From Leptospira kanakyensis (GTDB lineage: Bacteria; Spirochaetota; Leptospiria; Leptospirales; Leptospiraceae), in the NCBI RefSeq assembly GCF_004769235.1, contig NZ_RQFG01000019.1, forward strand, positions 558,001-622,000: 64,000 nt of DNA, given 5' to 3'. The position numbers were made by a program, and so were the translations under genes. A model generated the notes under the pieces. That model saw only the letters and a list, made by a program, of their open reading frames with translations. It was not told where the DNA came from and did no database searches. This document shows, piece after piece, positions 8,271 to 16,954 of this stretch. Numbering within the stretch: the first letter of the stretch is position 1; every line of letters begins with the position of its first letter.

Positions 8271-10070
8271 TCACTCCCATTCAATCGTTCCCGGCGGTTT
8301 GTGAGTGAGATCATACAACACCAAAGAAATTTGCGGTAAAACTAACAACTCTTTGGTGATACGTTCCAAAATCTTTCTATCCATTTCGTAAAAATTAGCA
8401 GTCATCGCTTCGGTTGATTCTACTGGGCGTAACACTACCCCATAAGAATTTGCGCGTAAACCCACAGGAACAAGAACCACGGGCATCTGCCAGATAGAAG
8501 TATGAATGGACTCTTCATAGAGAATTCGGTTCACAATCGCATCCGCTTCTCTTAAAATATCTGAATGTTCTTTGTCTAGGGTCAGTTTGGTATAATGAAA
8601 GGCTCCCGAAAAATGACCTATCCCCGGGGCAAAAACCACTCGATTGATTTCTTTTTTGAAATTGGTGATCTCAACGGCACATTCATCCAATTCTTTCCAG
8701 TTCGTGGTAAAATCATTCAACACAGCGCAGTGGGCATAACTTCTTTGGTCCCCTTGCACTCCGACAGAAAGAATTGGTAAAATTTTGACTTCTGCCTTTT
8801 TCTTAGAAAGACCCAAATCAGAAAAATCGAGGACTGGAGGTTTGGTCTCTGGGCTTGCGATCATTCGCACCACAAGGCCAGGCCCTGGGAATGGATGCCT
8901 TTCAATCCAACGTTCCGGAAGGCCAAGAAGCCTTCCGAGTTCCCTCACTTCATCTTTGTACAAATCCGCAATGGGTTCGATGATCTTTCCCTCTTGGATG
9001 AGTTTTTCAATTTGAGGGACACGGTTGTGATGGGTTTTGATTTTATGAGAATGTTTGGTTCCCCCTGATTCAATGGTGTCTGGGTAAATGGTTCCTTGGC
9101 CAAGAAGCCAATGTTCCGAATCCAAACCCAGGGAATCTGTGGCTTTACTTTGTGCTTCTAAAAAGAGATCTCCCACAATGCGACGTTTCTTTTCGGGTTC
9201 AAATTCTGATTCTAAATGTTTGTAAAAAATTTCACTTTCATCCCAAATGGTGAGATCAAAACCAACTTGGTGCAGATTGTCCATAAGATCCTTCACTTCA
9301 TTTTTCCGCATAAACCCTGTATCCACAAGGAGTCCCTTCACTCGGTCTTTCCCAAGTGCTTTGGCAAGAAGTAGATAAGCAACAGAAGAATCCACACCAC
9401 CTGACACGAGTAAAAATACATTTTTACCAGGCGGGACTTTTTTTTGTAACTCAGAGATTTGTTCTTCTAGAAACTGCGAGATACTCCAACTTGCTCCCGC
9501 ATTACAAAGATTCACAAAGTTACGAAGTAAAACTTCTCCTTCCTCAGAGTGTGTCACTTCTGGATGGAATTGGATTCCAAATTGTTTTTTAGACTCATTA
9601 GAAACAAACGCATAACGACAATTATCTGATGATGCCACAATCTGAAATCCATCAGGCATACGAACCACTTCATCCCCGTGGCTCATCCAAACTTTTGTTT
9701 TTGGAGAAAGGGATTTGGAAAGTAACGAATTTGGATTTTCAATTTCTAAAAGGGCGGGGCCGTATTCTTTCGAATTGGAAGAAACCACCTCACCACCAAG
9801 GGCCTTCATTAACAATTGGTGTCCGTAACAGATTCCAAGAATGGGAACGGAAGTTTTAAAAAATCCGTCAGGTAAAAGTGGAGCGCCCTTCTCATACACA
9901 CTACTCGGGCCACCTGAAAGAATGATTCCAGCATAGGACGAGTAAACGGACAAAGGTTCTTCGTTGGAGAGAATTTCTGTATAGGCTCCGAGCCTACGAA
10001 TTCGGGATGCGATGAGGTGAGCGTATTGACCGCCGAAATCGACGACTGCAATTTTTTTATCACTTTTCAT
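8271..10070 (-). CDS. guaA: GMP synthase (glutamine-hydrolysing)
   Basis: Converts XMP to GMP using glutamine and ATP in purine synthesis. The N-terminal class I amidotransferase shows GICYGHQ with nucleophile Cys81 and FHPEVTHSE; the ATP-pyrophosphatase domain follows with LVSGGVDSSV; the C-terminal dimerisation domain ends in the invariant KPPGTIEWE. The start is placed at MKSDKKIAVVDFGG (10070) because the upstream ATG at 10112 adds 14 residues that do not resemble the family and abuts the divergent queF start. At 599 residues it is about 70 longer than the E. coli enzyme, with the extra length towards the dimerisation domain. Confidence 0.95.
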   Translation of the reverse strand: MKSDKKIAVVDFGGQYAHLIASRIRRLGAYTEILSNEEPLSVYSSYAGIILSGGPSSVYEKGAPLLPDGFFKTSVPILGICYGHQLLMKALGGEVVSSNSKEYGPALLEIENPNSLLSKSLSPKTKVWMSHGDEVVRMPDGFQIVASSDNCRYAFVSNESKKQFGIQFHPEVTHSEEGEVLLRNFVNLCNAGASWSISQFLEEQISELQKKVPPGKNVFLLVSGGVDSSVAYLLLAKALGKDRVKGLLVDTGFMRKNEVKDLMDNLHQVGFDLTIWDESEIFYKHLESEFEPEKKRRIVGDLFLEAQSKATDSLGLDSEHWLLGQGTIYPDTIESGGTKHSHKIKTHHNRVPQIEKLIQEGKIIEPIADLYKDEVRELGRLLGLPERWIERHPFPGPGLVVRMIASPETKPPVLDFSDLGLSKKKAEVKILPILSVGVQGDQRSYAHCAVLNDFTTNWKELDECAVEITNFKKEINRVVFAPGIGHFSGAFHYTKLTLDKEHSDILREADAIVNRILYEESIHTSIWQMPVVLVPVGLRANSYGVVLRPVESTEAMTANFYEMDRKILERITKELLVLPQISLVLYDLTHKPPGTIEWE

Positions 10071-10112
10071 GGGATGATTCCAAAATAATTTTGCAATTGT
10101 CGGGGTAAACAA

Positions 10113-10514
10113 ATGTCGGAAAAAAAATCAGAATCTTCTTATGAGGACAAACAAGACCATATCCCGTCCTGGAAAACCCCGGAAATCGAGTGGTTTGCCA
10201 ATGTTTATGCCGGAAAAGAATACAATATCGAATTTACCATCCCGGAATTTACCGCTGTTTGCCCAAAAACAGGCCTTCCCGACTTTGGTTCTATTTTTAT
10301 CGAATACATTCCTCGGATGCGCTGTGTAGAACTCAAATCGCTAAAAGAATACATGATGTCCTACCGAAATGTGGGAATTTTCCATGAAAATGTAGTAAAC
10401 AAAATCCTAGAAGACTTTGTCCAAGCAGTGGATCCTCTATATGTAAAAGTGGTGGGTGATTACAATGTTCGGGGCGGAGTAAAGACAATCGTTAGGCGAG
10501 AGTATAAAGCGTAA
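10113..10514 (+). CDS. queF: NADPH-dependent 7-cyano-7-deazaguanine reductase QueF
   Basis: Reduces preQ0 to preQ1 in queuosine tRNA modification. At 133 residues it is the short, single-domain type. The active-site segment TAVCPKTGLPDFG carries the nucleophile Cys50 and proton-donor Asp57, and the QueF signature ELKSLKEYMMSYRN is present at about 93-106. It is divergent from guaA; whether this pairing of two guanine-linked genes is meaningful is open. It is followed without a gap by a SemiSWEET gene and then a ferredoxin gene, so the three are probably one operon. Confidence 0.95.
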   Translation: MSEKKSESSYEDKQDHIPSWKTPEIEWFANVYAGKEYNIEFTIPEFTAVCPKTGLPDFGSIFIEYIPRMRCVELKSLKEYMMSYRNVGIFHENVVNKILEDFVQAVDPLYVKVVGDYNVRGGVKTIVRREYKA

Positions 10515-10772
10515 ATGGAAAATCTAATTGGCTACATTGCAGCCTTTTTAACAACCGTATCTTTTCTTCCGCAGGTGTTACGAGTTGTTATGACCAAACA
10601 AACCAGAGACATCAGCCGCAATATGTACATCATGTTTTTTTTGGGTGTCCTTTTATGGTTTGTGTATGGAGTTTTAAAATCTGATTTTCCTATCATTCTT
10701 GCGAATGGGGTCACTATATTTTTTGTATCGATCATTTTATATTATAAACTAAAAACAGAAGGTGAGACATGA
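10515..10772 (+). CDS. SemiSWEET sugar transporter
   Basis: An 85-residue protein with a single triple-helix bundle: three membrane spans at about 3-22, 38-57 and 61-79. TVSFLPQ in the first helix is the PQ motif characteristic of SWEET/PQ-loop transporters, and the second helix carries the expected aromatic FFLGVLLWFVYG. Two copies must dimerise in the inner membrane to make the sugar path. A SemiSWEET from Leptospira biflexa is one of the family members with a known structure, and this looks like its orthologue. The start codon directly follows the queF stop and the end overlaps the ferredoxin start by 4 bases. Confidence 0.92.
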   Translation: MENLIGYIAAFLTTVSFLPQVLRVVMTKQTRDISRNMYIMFFLGVLLWFVYGVLKSDFPIILANGVTIFFVSIILYYKLKTEGET

Positions 10773-10987
10773 GAAAAGCTTATGTAGACAAAGACAATTG
10801 TACCTCTTGCAACCAATGTGCTGATAATATGCCGAAATACTTTATGATGGATGAGGATGATGTTTCCCAAACGCATATCGGGGGTGAGTCAATCAATGAT
10901 GCGATGATCCCAGACGAAGACGAAAAAAAAGTGCAAAAGGAAATGGATGAATGCCCAGGGGAATGTATCCACTGGAAAAAACATTAA
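10769..10987 (+). CDS. Small [4Fe-4S] ferredoxin
   Basis: A 72-residue acidic protein. Cys11, Cys14 and Cys17 form CxxCxxC and the fourth ligand is probably Cys62 in ECPGEC, a single-cluster ferredoxin pattern; Cys66 is an extra. The middle is Asp/Glu-rich. It is translationally coupled to the SemiSWEET gene (ATGA overlap). Its electron-transfer partner is unknown; QueF uses NADPH, so a direct link to queF is not evident. Confidence 0.9.
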   Translation: MRKAYVDKDNCTSCNQCADNMPKYFMMDEDDVSQTHIGGESINDAMIPDEDEKKVQKEMDECPGECIHWKKH

Positions 10988-10996
10988 TCGAAACGT

Positions 10997-11881
10997 TTAA
11001 CCATTCATCCAATGATGAAAGGTTCGGAATTTTTCTTCTAAAAAATCGACATCCTCTTCTCGACTCACTAGATACAGCTGGTTTTCAAAACCCAAACAAT
11101 CCTTTTCGTTTGAGTATAATGGAGATTTTGTCCCGAGTAAATACTTTGGCAAAACAGAAACACCGCTCCCAAACTCCAATGCCGTTCTGATATCGTGAAG
11201 GTTTGGTAAAACCGAATATTTTTTTAATTTTGGCCTAGAATCAAAATTCACCTTCCAGAACCTGCGAACAATCGCGAAGTCTTCGCTATACACAAACCAA
11301 TGTTGGTTTTCCATCCATGTTTTTAAAAAATCTAGTTTGGGTTTGGTTTGTCCACGGAATGGAAAATTGGCATCCGAACTGATGGATTTTGATGCCACAA
11401 ATACAAATTTTTCATTGTACAATTCTTCTAACATTATCCCTGGAACATTTAACTTTTGATTGGTGATGACTAGATCAATCTCCTTTTTTGTTAAAGCATC
11501 CAAGAGTTCAGGCGGATGGCCATACTGTACATGAAAACTTTCCCCCGAAGCAGAAAGTTTTGGCAAAAATTTTTCTAAAAAAATCTCCTTGGCTGAACCA
11601 ATCCTAAGCCTGCGGATATTTTCTTTAGGTTTCAATTGCCCTTCCATTCGTTCCAATTCTTCGATCGGGCCTGCGATCTGAACATACAACCGTTTGGCGG
11701 CGTCAGTGGGAATTAAATCTCTAGATGTGCGGCGAAATAAAACTTCTTTTCTATGCCTTTCCAGAGATTGTAAATGTAAACTCAAGGCCGGCTGGGAAAG
11801 CCCAAGGATTTTTCCTGCTTTGGTTAAATTCCTCTCGCGATAGATACAGTAAAAACTTTGATACAATTCGATCGGATTCAT
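10997..11881 (-). CDS. LysR-family transcriptional regulator
   Basis: At 294 residues it has family length. The N-terminal winged helix-turn-helix is clear (NLTKAGKILGLSQPALSLHLQSLE, about 17-40 in part), followed by the linker helix and a periplasmic-binding-protein-like effector domain. It is divergent from the DJ-1/PfpI gene at 12020, the classic LysR arrangement, so it probably controls that gene and itself through the 138-base gap, where a TATTAA-N4-TTAATA palindrome lies 6 bases upstream of its own start codon. The inducer is unknown. Confidence 0.9.
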   Translation of the reverse strand: MNPIELYQSFYCIYRERNLTKAGKILGLSQPALSLHLQSLERHRKEVLFRRTSRDLIPTDAAKRLYVQIAGPIEELERMEGQLKPKENIRRLRIGSAKEIFLEKFLPKLSASGESFHVQYGHPPELLDALTKKEIDLVITNQKLNVPGIMLEELYNEKFVFVASKSISSDANFPFRGQTKPKLDFLKTWMENQHWFVYSEDFAIVRRFWKVNFDSRPKLKKYSVLPNLHDIRTALEFGSGVSVLPKYLLGTKSPLYSNEKDCLGFENQLYLVSREEDVDFLEEKFRTFHHWMNG

Positions 11882-11886
11882 CTTGA

Positions 11887-11902
11887 TATTAATATTTTAA
11901 TA
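11887..11902. promoter_or_regulatory. Candidate LysR operator palindrome
   Basis: TATTAA and TTAATA flank a 4-base centre, an A+T-rich interrupted dyad with the T-N11-A shape typical of LysR boxes, placed in the gap between the divergent lysR-type gene and the DJ-1-like gene. The whole gap is A+T-rich, so chance is possible. Confidence 0.35.
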
Positions 11903-12019
11903 ATAAACAATAAACACCATCATTATTCTAATATCTAGTTTCCCTTGTCTAAAAAATCAGATAGGAAAAAATTCTCCTATCGCAGTTAAATTAGAAACTG
12001 CAAACAAAGCGAGGATCCA

Positions 12020-12688
12020 ATGAAAAAAGTATTATTTGTATTAACGAGCCACGGTGAAAAAGGGAATGCCGGTTCCACTGGTTACCATTTGGGAGAAGTT
12101 GCTCACCCATGGAAGGTCTTACACGATGCCGGAGTGGAAATGGATTTGGTCAGTCCGAAAGGGGGTGAACCTCCTGTAGATGGATTTGATTTGGAGGATG
12201 TAGCCAATAAAGAATTTTGGAACCATCCAGTTTACCAAACAAAACGCATCCATACAAAGTCCCCAAAAGAAATTAAGGCAAGTGACTACTCAGCCATCTA
12301 TTTTGCCGGCGGGCACGGAACCATGTGGGACTTTCCTGATAATGCGGAACTCCAAAACCTAACAAGATCAATCTATGAATCGGGAGGAATTGTTGGGGCA
12401 GTTTGCCACGGTCCCTCGGCCCTTGTCAATGTCACCCTGTCTGATGGATCGAAACTGATTGCAGGCAAACGAGTGAATGGATTTTCCAACGAAGAAGAAG
12501 AGATTGTGAAACTAGAAGGAGTAGTCCCTTTTCTTTTGGAAGACCAACTGATTGCTGCCGGTGGTAAGTATTCCAAATCAGCACCTTGGAATAGTCATGT
12601 GGAAGTGGATGAAAGAGTTGTTACAGGACAAAACCCGCAATCAGCAAAAGCTGTGGGCGAGGCCATTCTTAGTTTATTAAAAAAATAA
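12020..12688 (+). CDS. DJ-1/PfpI family protein (class I amidotransferase-like)
   Basis: A 222-residue protein of the Hsp31/DJ-1 type. The nucleophile elbow AVCHGPSAL places Cys129 and His130, and the conserved acidic partner Glu26 lies in GYHLGEVAHPW. FAGGHGTMWD and the ending HVEVDERVVTGQNPQSA are also typical. Members of this group act as glyoxalase III, protein deglycase or chaperone; sequence alone does not decide which. It has an AGGATCCA stretch ahead of the ATG and is divergent from a LysR regulator that probably controls it, perhaps in response to carbonyl or oxidative stress (inference). Confidence 0.9.
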   Translation: MKKVLFVLTSHGEKGNAGSTGYHLGEVAHPWKVLHDAGVEMDLVSPKGGEPPVDGFDLEDVANKEFWNHPVYQTKRIHTKSPKEIKASDYSAIYFAGGHGTMWDFPDNAELQNLTRSIYESGGIVGAVCHGPSALVNVTLSDGSKLIAGKRVNGFSNEEEEIVKLEGVVPFLLEDQLIAAGGKYSKSAPWNSHVEVDERVVTGQNPQSAKAVGEAILSLLKK

Positions 12689-12734
12689 GAAGAACCCTTT
12701 CATCTAAACCGATTCAAATCGAATCGATTTTGGA

Positions 12735-14261
12735 TCAAGGCTTTGTGTGCAAGGGCGGCACACGAGGCCCATTGGTTTTCTTTTCTTTAAAACCTAACAT
12801 ATCTTTTACGATTCTAAATACATCTTTTACCGATTGGAACTGGTGTTTTTTTCCCGTTGGATCATATACAAATCCAATGGTTTTCATCTCAGGGTTTGCA
12901 TTCCAATACCCATGTCCGTGGATCTTTGTTTGGGACTTGGTAAACACTTCTCCTTTTCTCGTTCCGCTAAAAAACATAGGTGCTCTCGTCCGAAAAAGTC
13001 CCAAGACACTAGGATGAATTTTCTTTTGTAGATCACGATTTTCTTCCGAATCTATCGATGGATTTTCAATTTCACCTAACATTTTATTGGTGGATCCTGG
13101 TATCCATTCGACTCCTGGGCAGGCAGTCAAAATTTCAGAAACAAGGGATTGGATTTCCCCATCAGCAAATTGAGCGTTCGCACCTGGCAAAAGGATGGCT
13201 GTTCCTCCGGAACTTTTAAAGGTTAACTGAAATGTTCCTGCATCGTCATTGATATAACCTTTTTGTTTTAAAATTACATTGGGGGCACAAACAACATCAG
13301 CAGAATGAAACCCGTGGTCTGAAACAATCACAAGTCCCGGACCTTTGGGCGAAAATGCACCAACGGACTGTAAAAATTCAAAAATGGCTTTATCCAGTTC
13401 CAAAAGTCGCGTAAGGGCTTTTTCCGCTCCTGGGCCAAACCCATGGTGGTTGGTATCCAGATCCGTAGTGTAAACCAACATCAGATCCGGTTTTTTATTT
13501 TGAAAGAGCCAAGTGGCTGTTTTTAATTTCACTTCATCTTTTGAGACGTCGTTTAACGGAGATCCTACGGCAAGTTCAGCATCTTTGTGAAGATCCTTGG
13601 TGGAAAGCACTCGAAGGAGTTTGTCATCCTCTGGGATTTTTTTTCTCCAGTATTGGGGAAGGTTCCAATCAATGCCAGCACCCACAGTGACTGGCCAAAA
13701 TACGTTAGCGGTGGTTTTGTGATTTTCTTTTGCCAAATCCCAGAGTGTTTGACTTGAGATATCTTCGGTATACCACATCCATCCCCCATCATTTTTTTCA
13801 AATGGATCAGACAAAGTATTGTTATAAATGCCATGTTCTGCGGGATCTTTTCCCGTCACCATAGAGGTATGTGCTGGATACGTTACCGAAGGATTGACGG
13901 TTGTGATTTCGGAAACTCCGTATTTTTGAAAGAGTTCTGCTAAATGGGGGAAATAAGAACGATACTTTAGATCCGACCAATAGTAAGCAGGAAACCCATC
14001 AATCGATAAAACAATCGTTTGGCGAATCTTAGCTGGTTTCCCCGCATGTTTCTCCAAAGTTTTTTTGGGGAGTTTTGCCTCTAAGGATAGAGAACCGAAA
14101 AGGACCATCAAAATCCCGAAGGCTGAAACCAAACGAACATGCATTCCCAAGGAAAAAAATACCTGAGAGACAATTTCTAAAGAGAATGAAATTGGACGCA
14201 AAAGCTTCAAGAAAGTGGAAAATCTTTTCAATCTTTTCTCTGATCTTTTAAATCTTCGCAT
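12735..14261 (-). CDS. Exported alkaline-phosphatase-superfamily phosphodiesterase
   Basis: Member of the nucleotide pyrophosphatase/phosphodiesterase group. Metal-binding residues are visible: VLSIDGFPAYYW (first Asp), TVNPSVTYPAHTSM with the catalytic Thr, TTDLDTNHHGFGP (Asp, His) and VIVSDHGF (Asp, His), followed late by IHGHGYWN. It is therefore a probable two-zinc enzyme acting in the periplasm on nucleotides or phosphodiesters. The outer start is given; Met40 (14144) begins a better signal peptide (ending SLSLEA) and may be the true start, since the first 39 residues are unusually basic. Last gene of the fliM operon, 23 bases downstream of fliM. Confidence 0.85.
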   Translation of the reverse strand: MRRFKRSEKRLKRFSTFLKLLRPISFSLEIVSQVFFSLGMHVRLVSAFGILMVLFGSLSLEAKLPKKTLEKHAGKPAKIRQTIVLSIDGFPAYYWSDLKYRSYFPHLAELFQKYGVSEITTVNPSVTYPAHTSMVTGKDPAEHGIYNNTLSDPFEKNDGGWMWYTEDISSQTLWDLAKENHKTTANVFWPVTVGAGIDWNLPQYWRKKIPEDDKLLRVLSTKDLHKDAELAVGSPLNDVSKDEVKLKTATWLFQNKKPDLMLVYTTDLDTNHHGFGPGAEKALTRLLELDKAIFEFLQSVGAFSPKGPGLVIVSDHGFHSADVVCAPNVILKQKGYINDDAGTFQLTFKSSGGTAILLPGANAQFADGEIQSLVSEILTACPGVEWIPGSTNKMLGEIENPSIDSEENRDLQKKIHPSVLGLFRTRAPMFFSGTRKGEVFTKSQTKIHGHGYWNANPEMKTIGFVYDPTGKKHQFQSVKDVFRIVKDMLGFKEKKTNGPRVPPLHTKP

Positions 14262-14284
14262 AAACTCTGTTTAGCGAATAAAAT

Positions 14285-15310
14285 TTAGTATTCTTGTTCC
14301 GATCTTGTAGATCCGAGAAGTTCGTCTGGAATGTCCTCAATGCTATCCCCAATTTGGATGGCAAGGCGGTTCCCTACACGACCCGGTGTGGCCTTGAATT
14401 TACTGCGATCTCCCACTTTTACCATAAGGTCGGTTTTGATCGGAGTGTTTTCTAGTTTGATCACATCCCCTACATGTAAGTTCATGAGATCATTGAGAGA
14501 GATGTCCACACTTCCCACTTCGGAAATCAGAGGGATTTTGACCTGGTCAAGTCGCTCTTGGATGACGGCTCGGTTTTCATCCACTTCCCCTTTACGAATC
14601 GAGGAATACCAATACTGTGCTGAAAGTTTATTGATGATTGGTTCAATAGTGATGTAGGGAATACAAAGGTTTGTCATCCCTTCCACTTCTCCCACTTTCG
14701 TTTCTAGGGTAATTAATACCACCATGTCATTGGGAGGAACTACCTGTGCGAATTGTGGGTTTGTTTCGATGTTTCCAAGCCGTGGACGTAAATCGATTAC
14801 CGTGGACCATGACTCTCGTAAGTTTCCAAGAATCCTAACAATGATCCCTTCCATTACCGATAACTCGATATCCGAAAGTTCTCGGTTGACCTTGGAAGAT
14901 TCTCCCTTACCACCAAACAGACGATCGATGATGGTAAAGGAAATGGATGGATCGATTTCTAAAATGGCAGATCCGCGGAGTGGATCCATATTGATCACAG
15001 CAAGAGTCGTTGGGTTTGGGATGGAACGAATGAATTCTTCGTAAGTCAACTGATCCACAGAAGCCACGTGCACCACAACAAGGGCTCGAAGCTGTGCCGA
15101 TAGGCCAGTGGTTGCCAAACGGGCAAAGGTCTCGTGCATCATCTGGAGTGTACGAATTTGGTCTTTTGAAAATTTATCCGGACGTTTGAAGTCGTAGATT
15201 TTGACTTTCTTTTGTTCCCCAACCGATGAGTATTCATCCTCGGAGACTTCCCCTGAGGAGATGGCGTTTAACAGGGCATCAATTTCGTCTTGGGAAAGGA
15301 TTTCCGTCAT
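14285..15310 (-). CDS. fliM: Flagellar motor switch protein FliM
   Basis: Forms the middle of the C-ring and receives the CheY-phosphate signal. At 341 residues it has normal length. The N-terminal CheY-binding motif ILSQDEIDALLNAI is at residues 4-17, the CheC-like middle domain runs about 50-240 and the C-terminal SpoA (FliN-like) domain about 260-335. It overlaps the upstream gene by 4 bases (ATGA), so its translation is coupled to a gene of unknown function. It lies in an operon that also contains argH and a cyclophilin, not other flagellar genes. Confidence 0.97.
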   Translation of the reverse strand: MTEILSQDEIDALLNAISSGEVSEDEYSSVGEQKKVKIYDFKRPDKFSKDQIRTLQMMHETFARLATTGLSAQLRALVVVHVASVDQLTYEEFIRSIPNPTTLAVINMDPLRGSAILEIDPSISFTIIDRLFGGKGESSKVNRELSDIELSVMEGIIVRILGNLRESWSTVIDLRPRLGNIETNPQFAQVVPPNDMVVLITLETKVGEVEGMTNLCIPYITIEPIINKLSAQYWYSSIRKGEVDENRAVIQERLDQVKIPLISEVGSVDISLNDLMNLHVGDVIKLENTPIKTDLMVKVGDRSKFKATPGRVGNRLAIQIGDSIEDIPDELLGSTRSEQEY

Positions 15311-16293
15311 TTTTTTACCTTTACGAGTAAGTTTTTAATCTGCCAAAATCCAACTCGGCTTCCTTCTTCTTGTCGCAAGGTGTATATATATTCGTACCTT
15401 GTTTTGAACCGACCCATCGTTCTTTCTACGTAAACTTGAACTCGGGCATCTCGTTTGGACGGATAGTCCACGTTCATGACCTTAAAGTATTTTAAAACAC
15501 CAGAGGGTGTCTCCGTCAAATACTCTTTGAAATCTTCAATGATTGTTTCGCGTTCCCCGAGACCGGCTTCGGTATAGGCACTACTGTAACGATCATAAGC
15601 TAAAATATATTCGGAAAAATCGATCCACTTAAAATGGTATTCCCAATGTTTTTTCATCTCGGCGCCGAGAAATAAAAAGATGGTCTCTTCTGGAGAAAGT
15701 CCTCCATTTTCCGTGATTTGGCGGGAGACAGTTTCCTTTCTTTCTCCTTTGGAGTTTTGAAAAAGAAATCCTACGGTATTCTGCGAGCGAAGGAAGGCAG
15801 ATTTGTCTTCTGTATAATTGGGATAAAAATACCCGGTCACATAGAACTTTTGGTCTGGTAAAAAACTATAGTGTTCATCTAGGTAGATGGTTTTGGAAAA
15901 AGATTCATTGCGATGGAGGCTGATTTCTTTATTTTCATCCCCAACCAAATTCACGATGGTGGTTCTTCTTTTTAGAATTGGATCTGGAAATTCAGGATCT
16001 TCAATGGGAGTGAGGATGCGGTCGTTTTCGTCTTTCACAATGATTTGAAATGAGTAACGGTAATCAAAGGAAGGAAAAACTCGAACCACTTCCTTTCCTG
16101 TATTGGTTACGGTAAAGGTAAGCGGAACTCTTTCTCCTGCTTGGTAACTTCGTTTGGTTAAGGAAAGACTGATTTTTGACTGGAGGGAGACAAAATTATC
16201 AATCCGTTCTCCCCTGGCATCTCTGTCTGGAAATGCATAGAGGGAATCTACCAAAAGAATTCCTAAAATCATCAAATTTCGGAGAGACCGCAT
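15307..16293 (-). CDS. Hypothetical exported protein with Ig-like domain
   Basis: The preferred start (16293) gives about 328 residues beginning with a signal peptide (MRSLRNLMILGILLVDSLYA). An earlier in-frame ATG at 16365 would place 24 non-signal residues before it and overlap the upstream gene. Residues about 30-140 look like a beta-sandwich of the BsuPI/intracellular-inhibitor type (AGERVPLTFTVTNTGKEVVRVFPS), and the C-terminal half resembles an NTF2-like fold with many aromatic residues. Function unknown. It is coupled to fliM by a 4-base overlap, which makes an envelope role near the flagellar motor thinkable but unproven. Confidence 0.72.
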   Translation of the reverse strand: MRSLRNLMILGILLVDSLYAFPDRDARGERIDNFVSLQSKISLSLTKRSYQAGERVPLTFTVTNTGKEVVRVFPSFDYRYSFQIIVKDENDRILTPIEDPEFPDPILKRRTTIVNLVGDENKEISLHRNESFSKTIYLDEHYSFLPDQKFYVTGYFYPNYTEDKSAFLRSQNTVGFLFQNSKGERKETVSRQITENGGLSPEETIFLFLGAEMKKHWEYHFKWIDFSEYILAYDRYSSAYTEAGLGERETIIEDFKEYLTETPSGVLKYFKVMNVDYPSKRDARVQVYVERTMGRFKTRYEYIYTLRQEEGSRVGFWQIKNLLVKVKK

Positions 16294-16354
16294 ACAGTTT
16301 AAGATTTCGGCAGGTCTTGGAATTTTCGAAAGAATTTTTAGGACATAAAAATGA

Positions 16355-16954
16355 TTATCCGGCACCCATTTTGGCTTCTTCCAAAATATAGTCGGCGATG
16401 CGGATGAGTCTTGTCATCACCCCACCTAATTTTTTGTATTGGTAGTAGTTTTCCCTTTGTTTGTCCAAATGTGGTTCCACAAGGGCCACCGTTTTGGAGG
16501 AAACCTTTAGGTTTTTGATCTCGTTTTCCGTGACCCCGTAAAGGTTGGCCTCAGAAACAAAACGGTTTAGTTCCTTCACCAAACTTTCATCCGTAAGATC
16601 TTGGATTTCAAAAACCTTTTCGATTTTTAAAATAAAGTCAGTTAATGTACGTTTGATTTTCGATTCTTCCTCTGTGGGGCGACGTTTGGAAGTGACTTGG
16701 TTTAAGGATTCGTATCTTTCGAGGGCTGTTTCATACAGTTGGCTCATTTTTGATTTTTGGCCGAGGATAAAACTGATAAAACTAAGAAGACCCACAAAGG
16801 TATCGGGGTATCGGTTGATTCCCCCGATCTCGTCGAGTGCATTCGCAAATCCTTCTTCATTATGAGGTACGGTCAAAATGAACTTTAACACCGGTTCCAC
16901 GGAAGAACCCGATGTGTATTTTTGAATGACTTCGATTCCTTCTAAGTAGTTCAT
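16355..16954 (-). CDS. Conserved hypothetical helical protein
   Basis: Not recognised. The 199-residue product has no signal peptide; it is predominantly helical, with one mildly hydrophobic stretch (TFVGLLSFISFILGQKS, about 52-68) and several charged amphipathic helices after it. It starts inside the stop of the cyclophilin gene (ATGA overlap) and is followed by the exported-protein gene and fliM, so it is expressed with them. No function assigned. Confidence 0.72.
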   Translation of the reverse strand: MNYLEGIEVIQKYTSGSSVEPVLKFILTVPHNEEGFANALDEIGGINRYPDTFVGLLSFISFILGQKSKMSQLYETALERYESLNQVTSKRRPTEEESKIKRTLTDFILKIEKVFEIQDLTDESLVKELNRFVSEANLYGVTENEIKNLKVSSKTVALVEPHLDKQRENYYQYKKLGGVMTRLIRIADYILEEAKMGAG

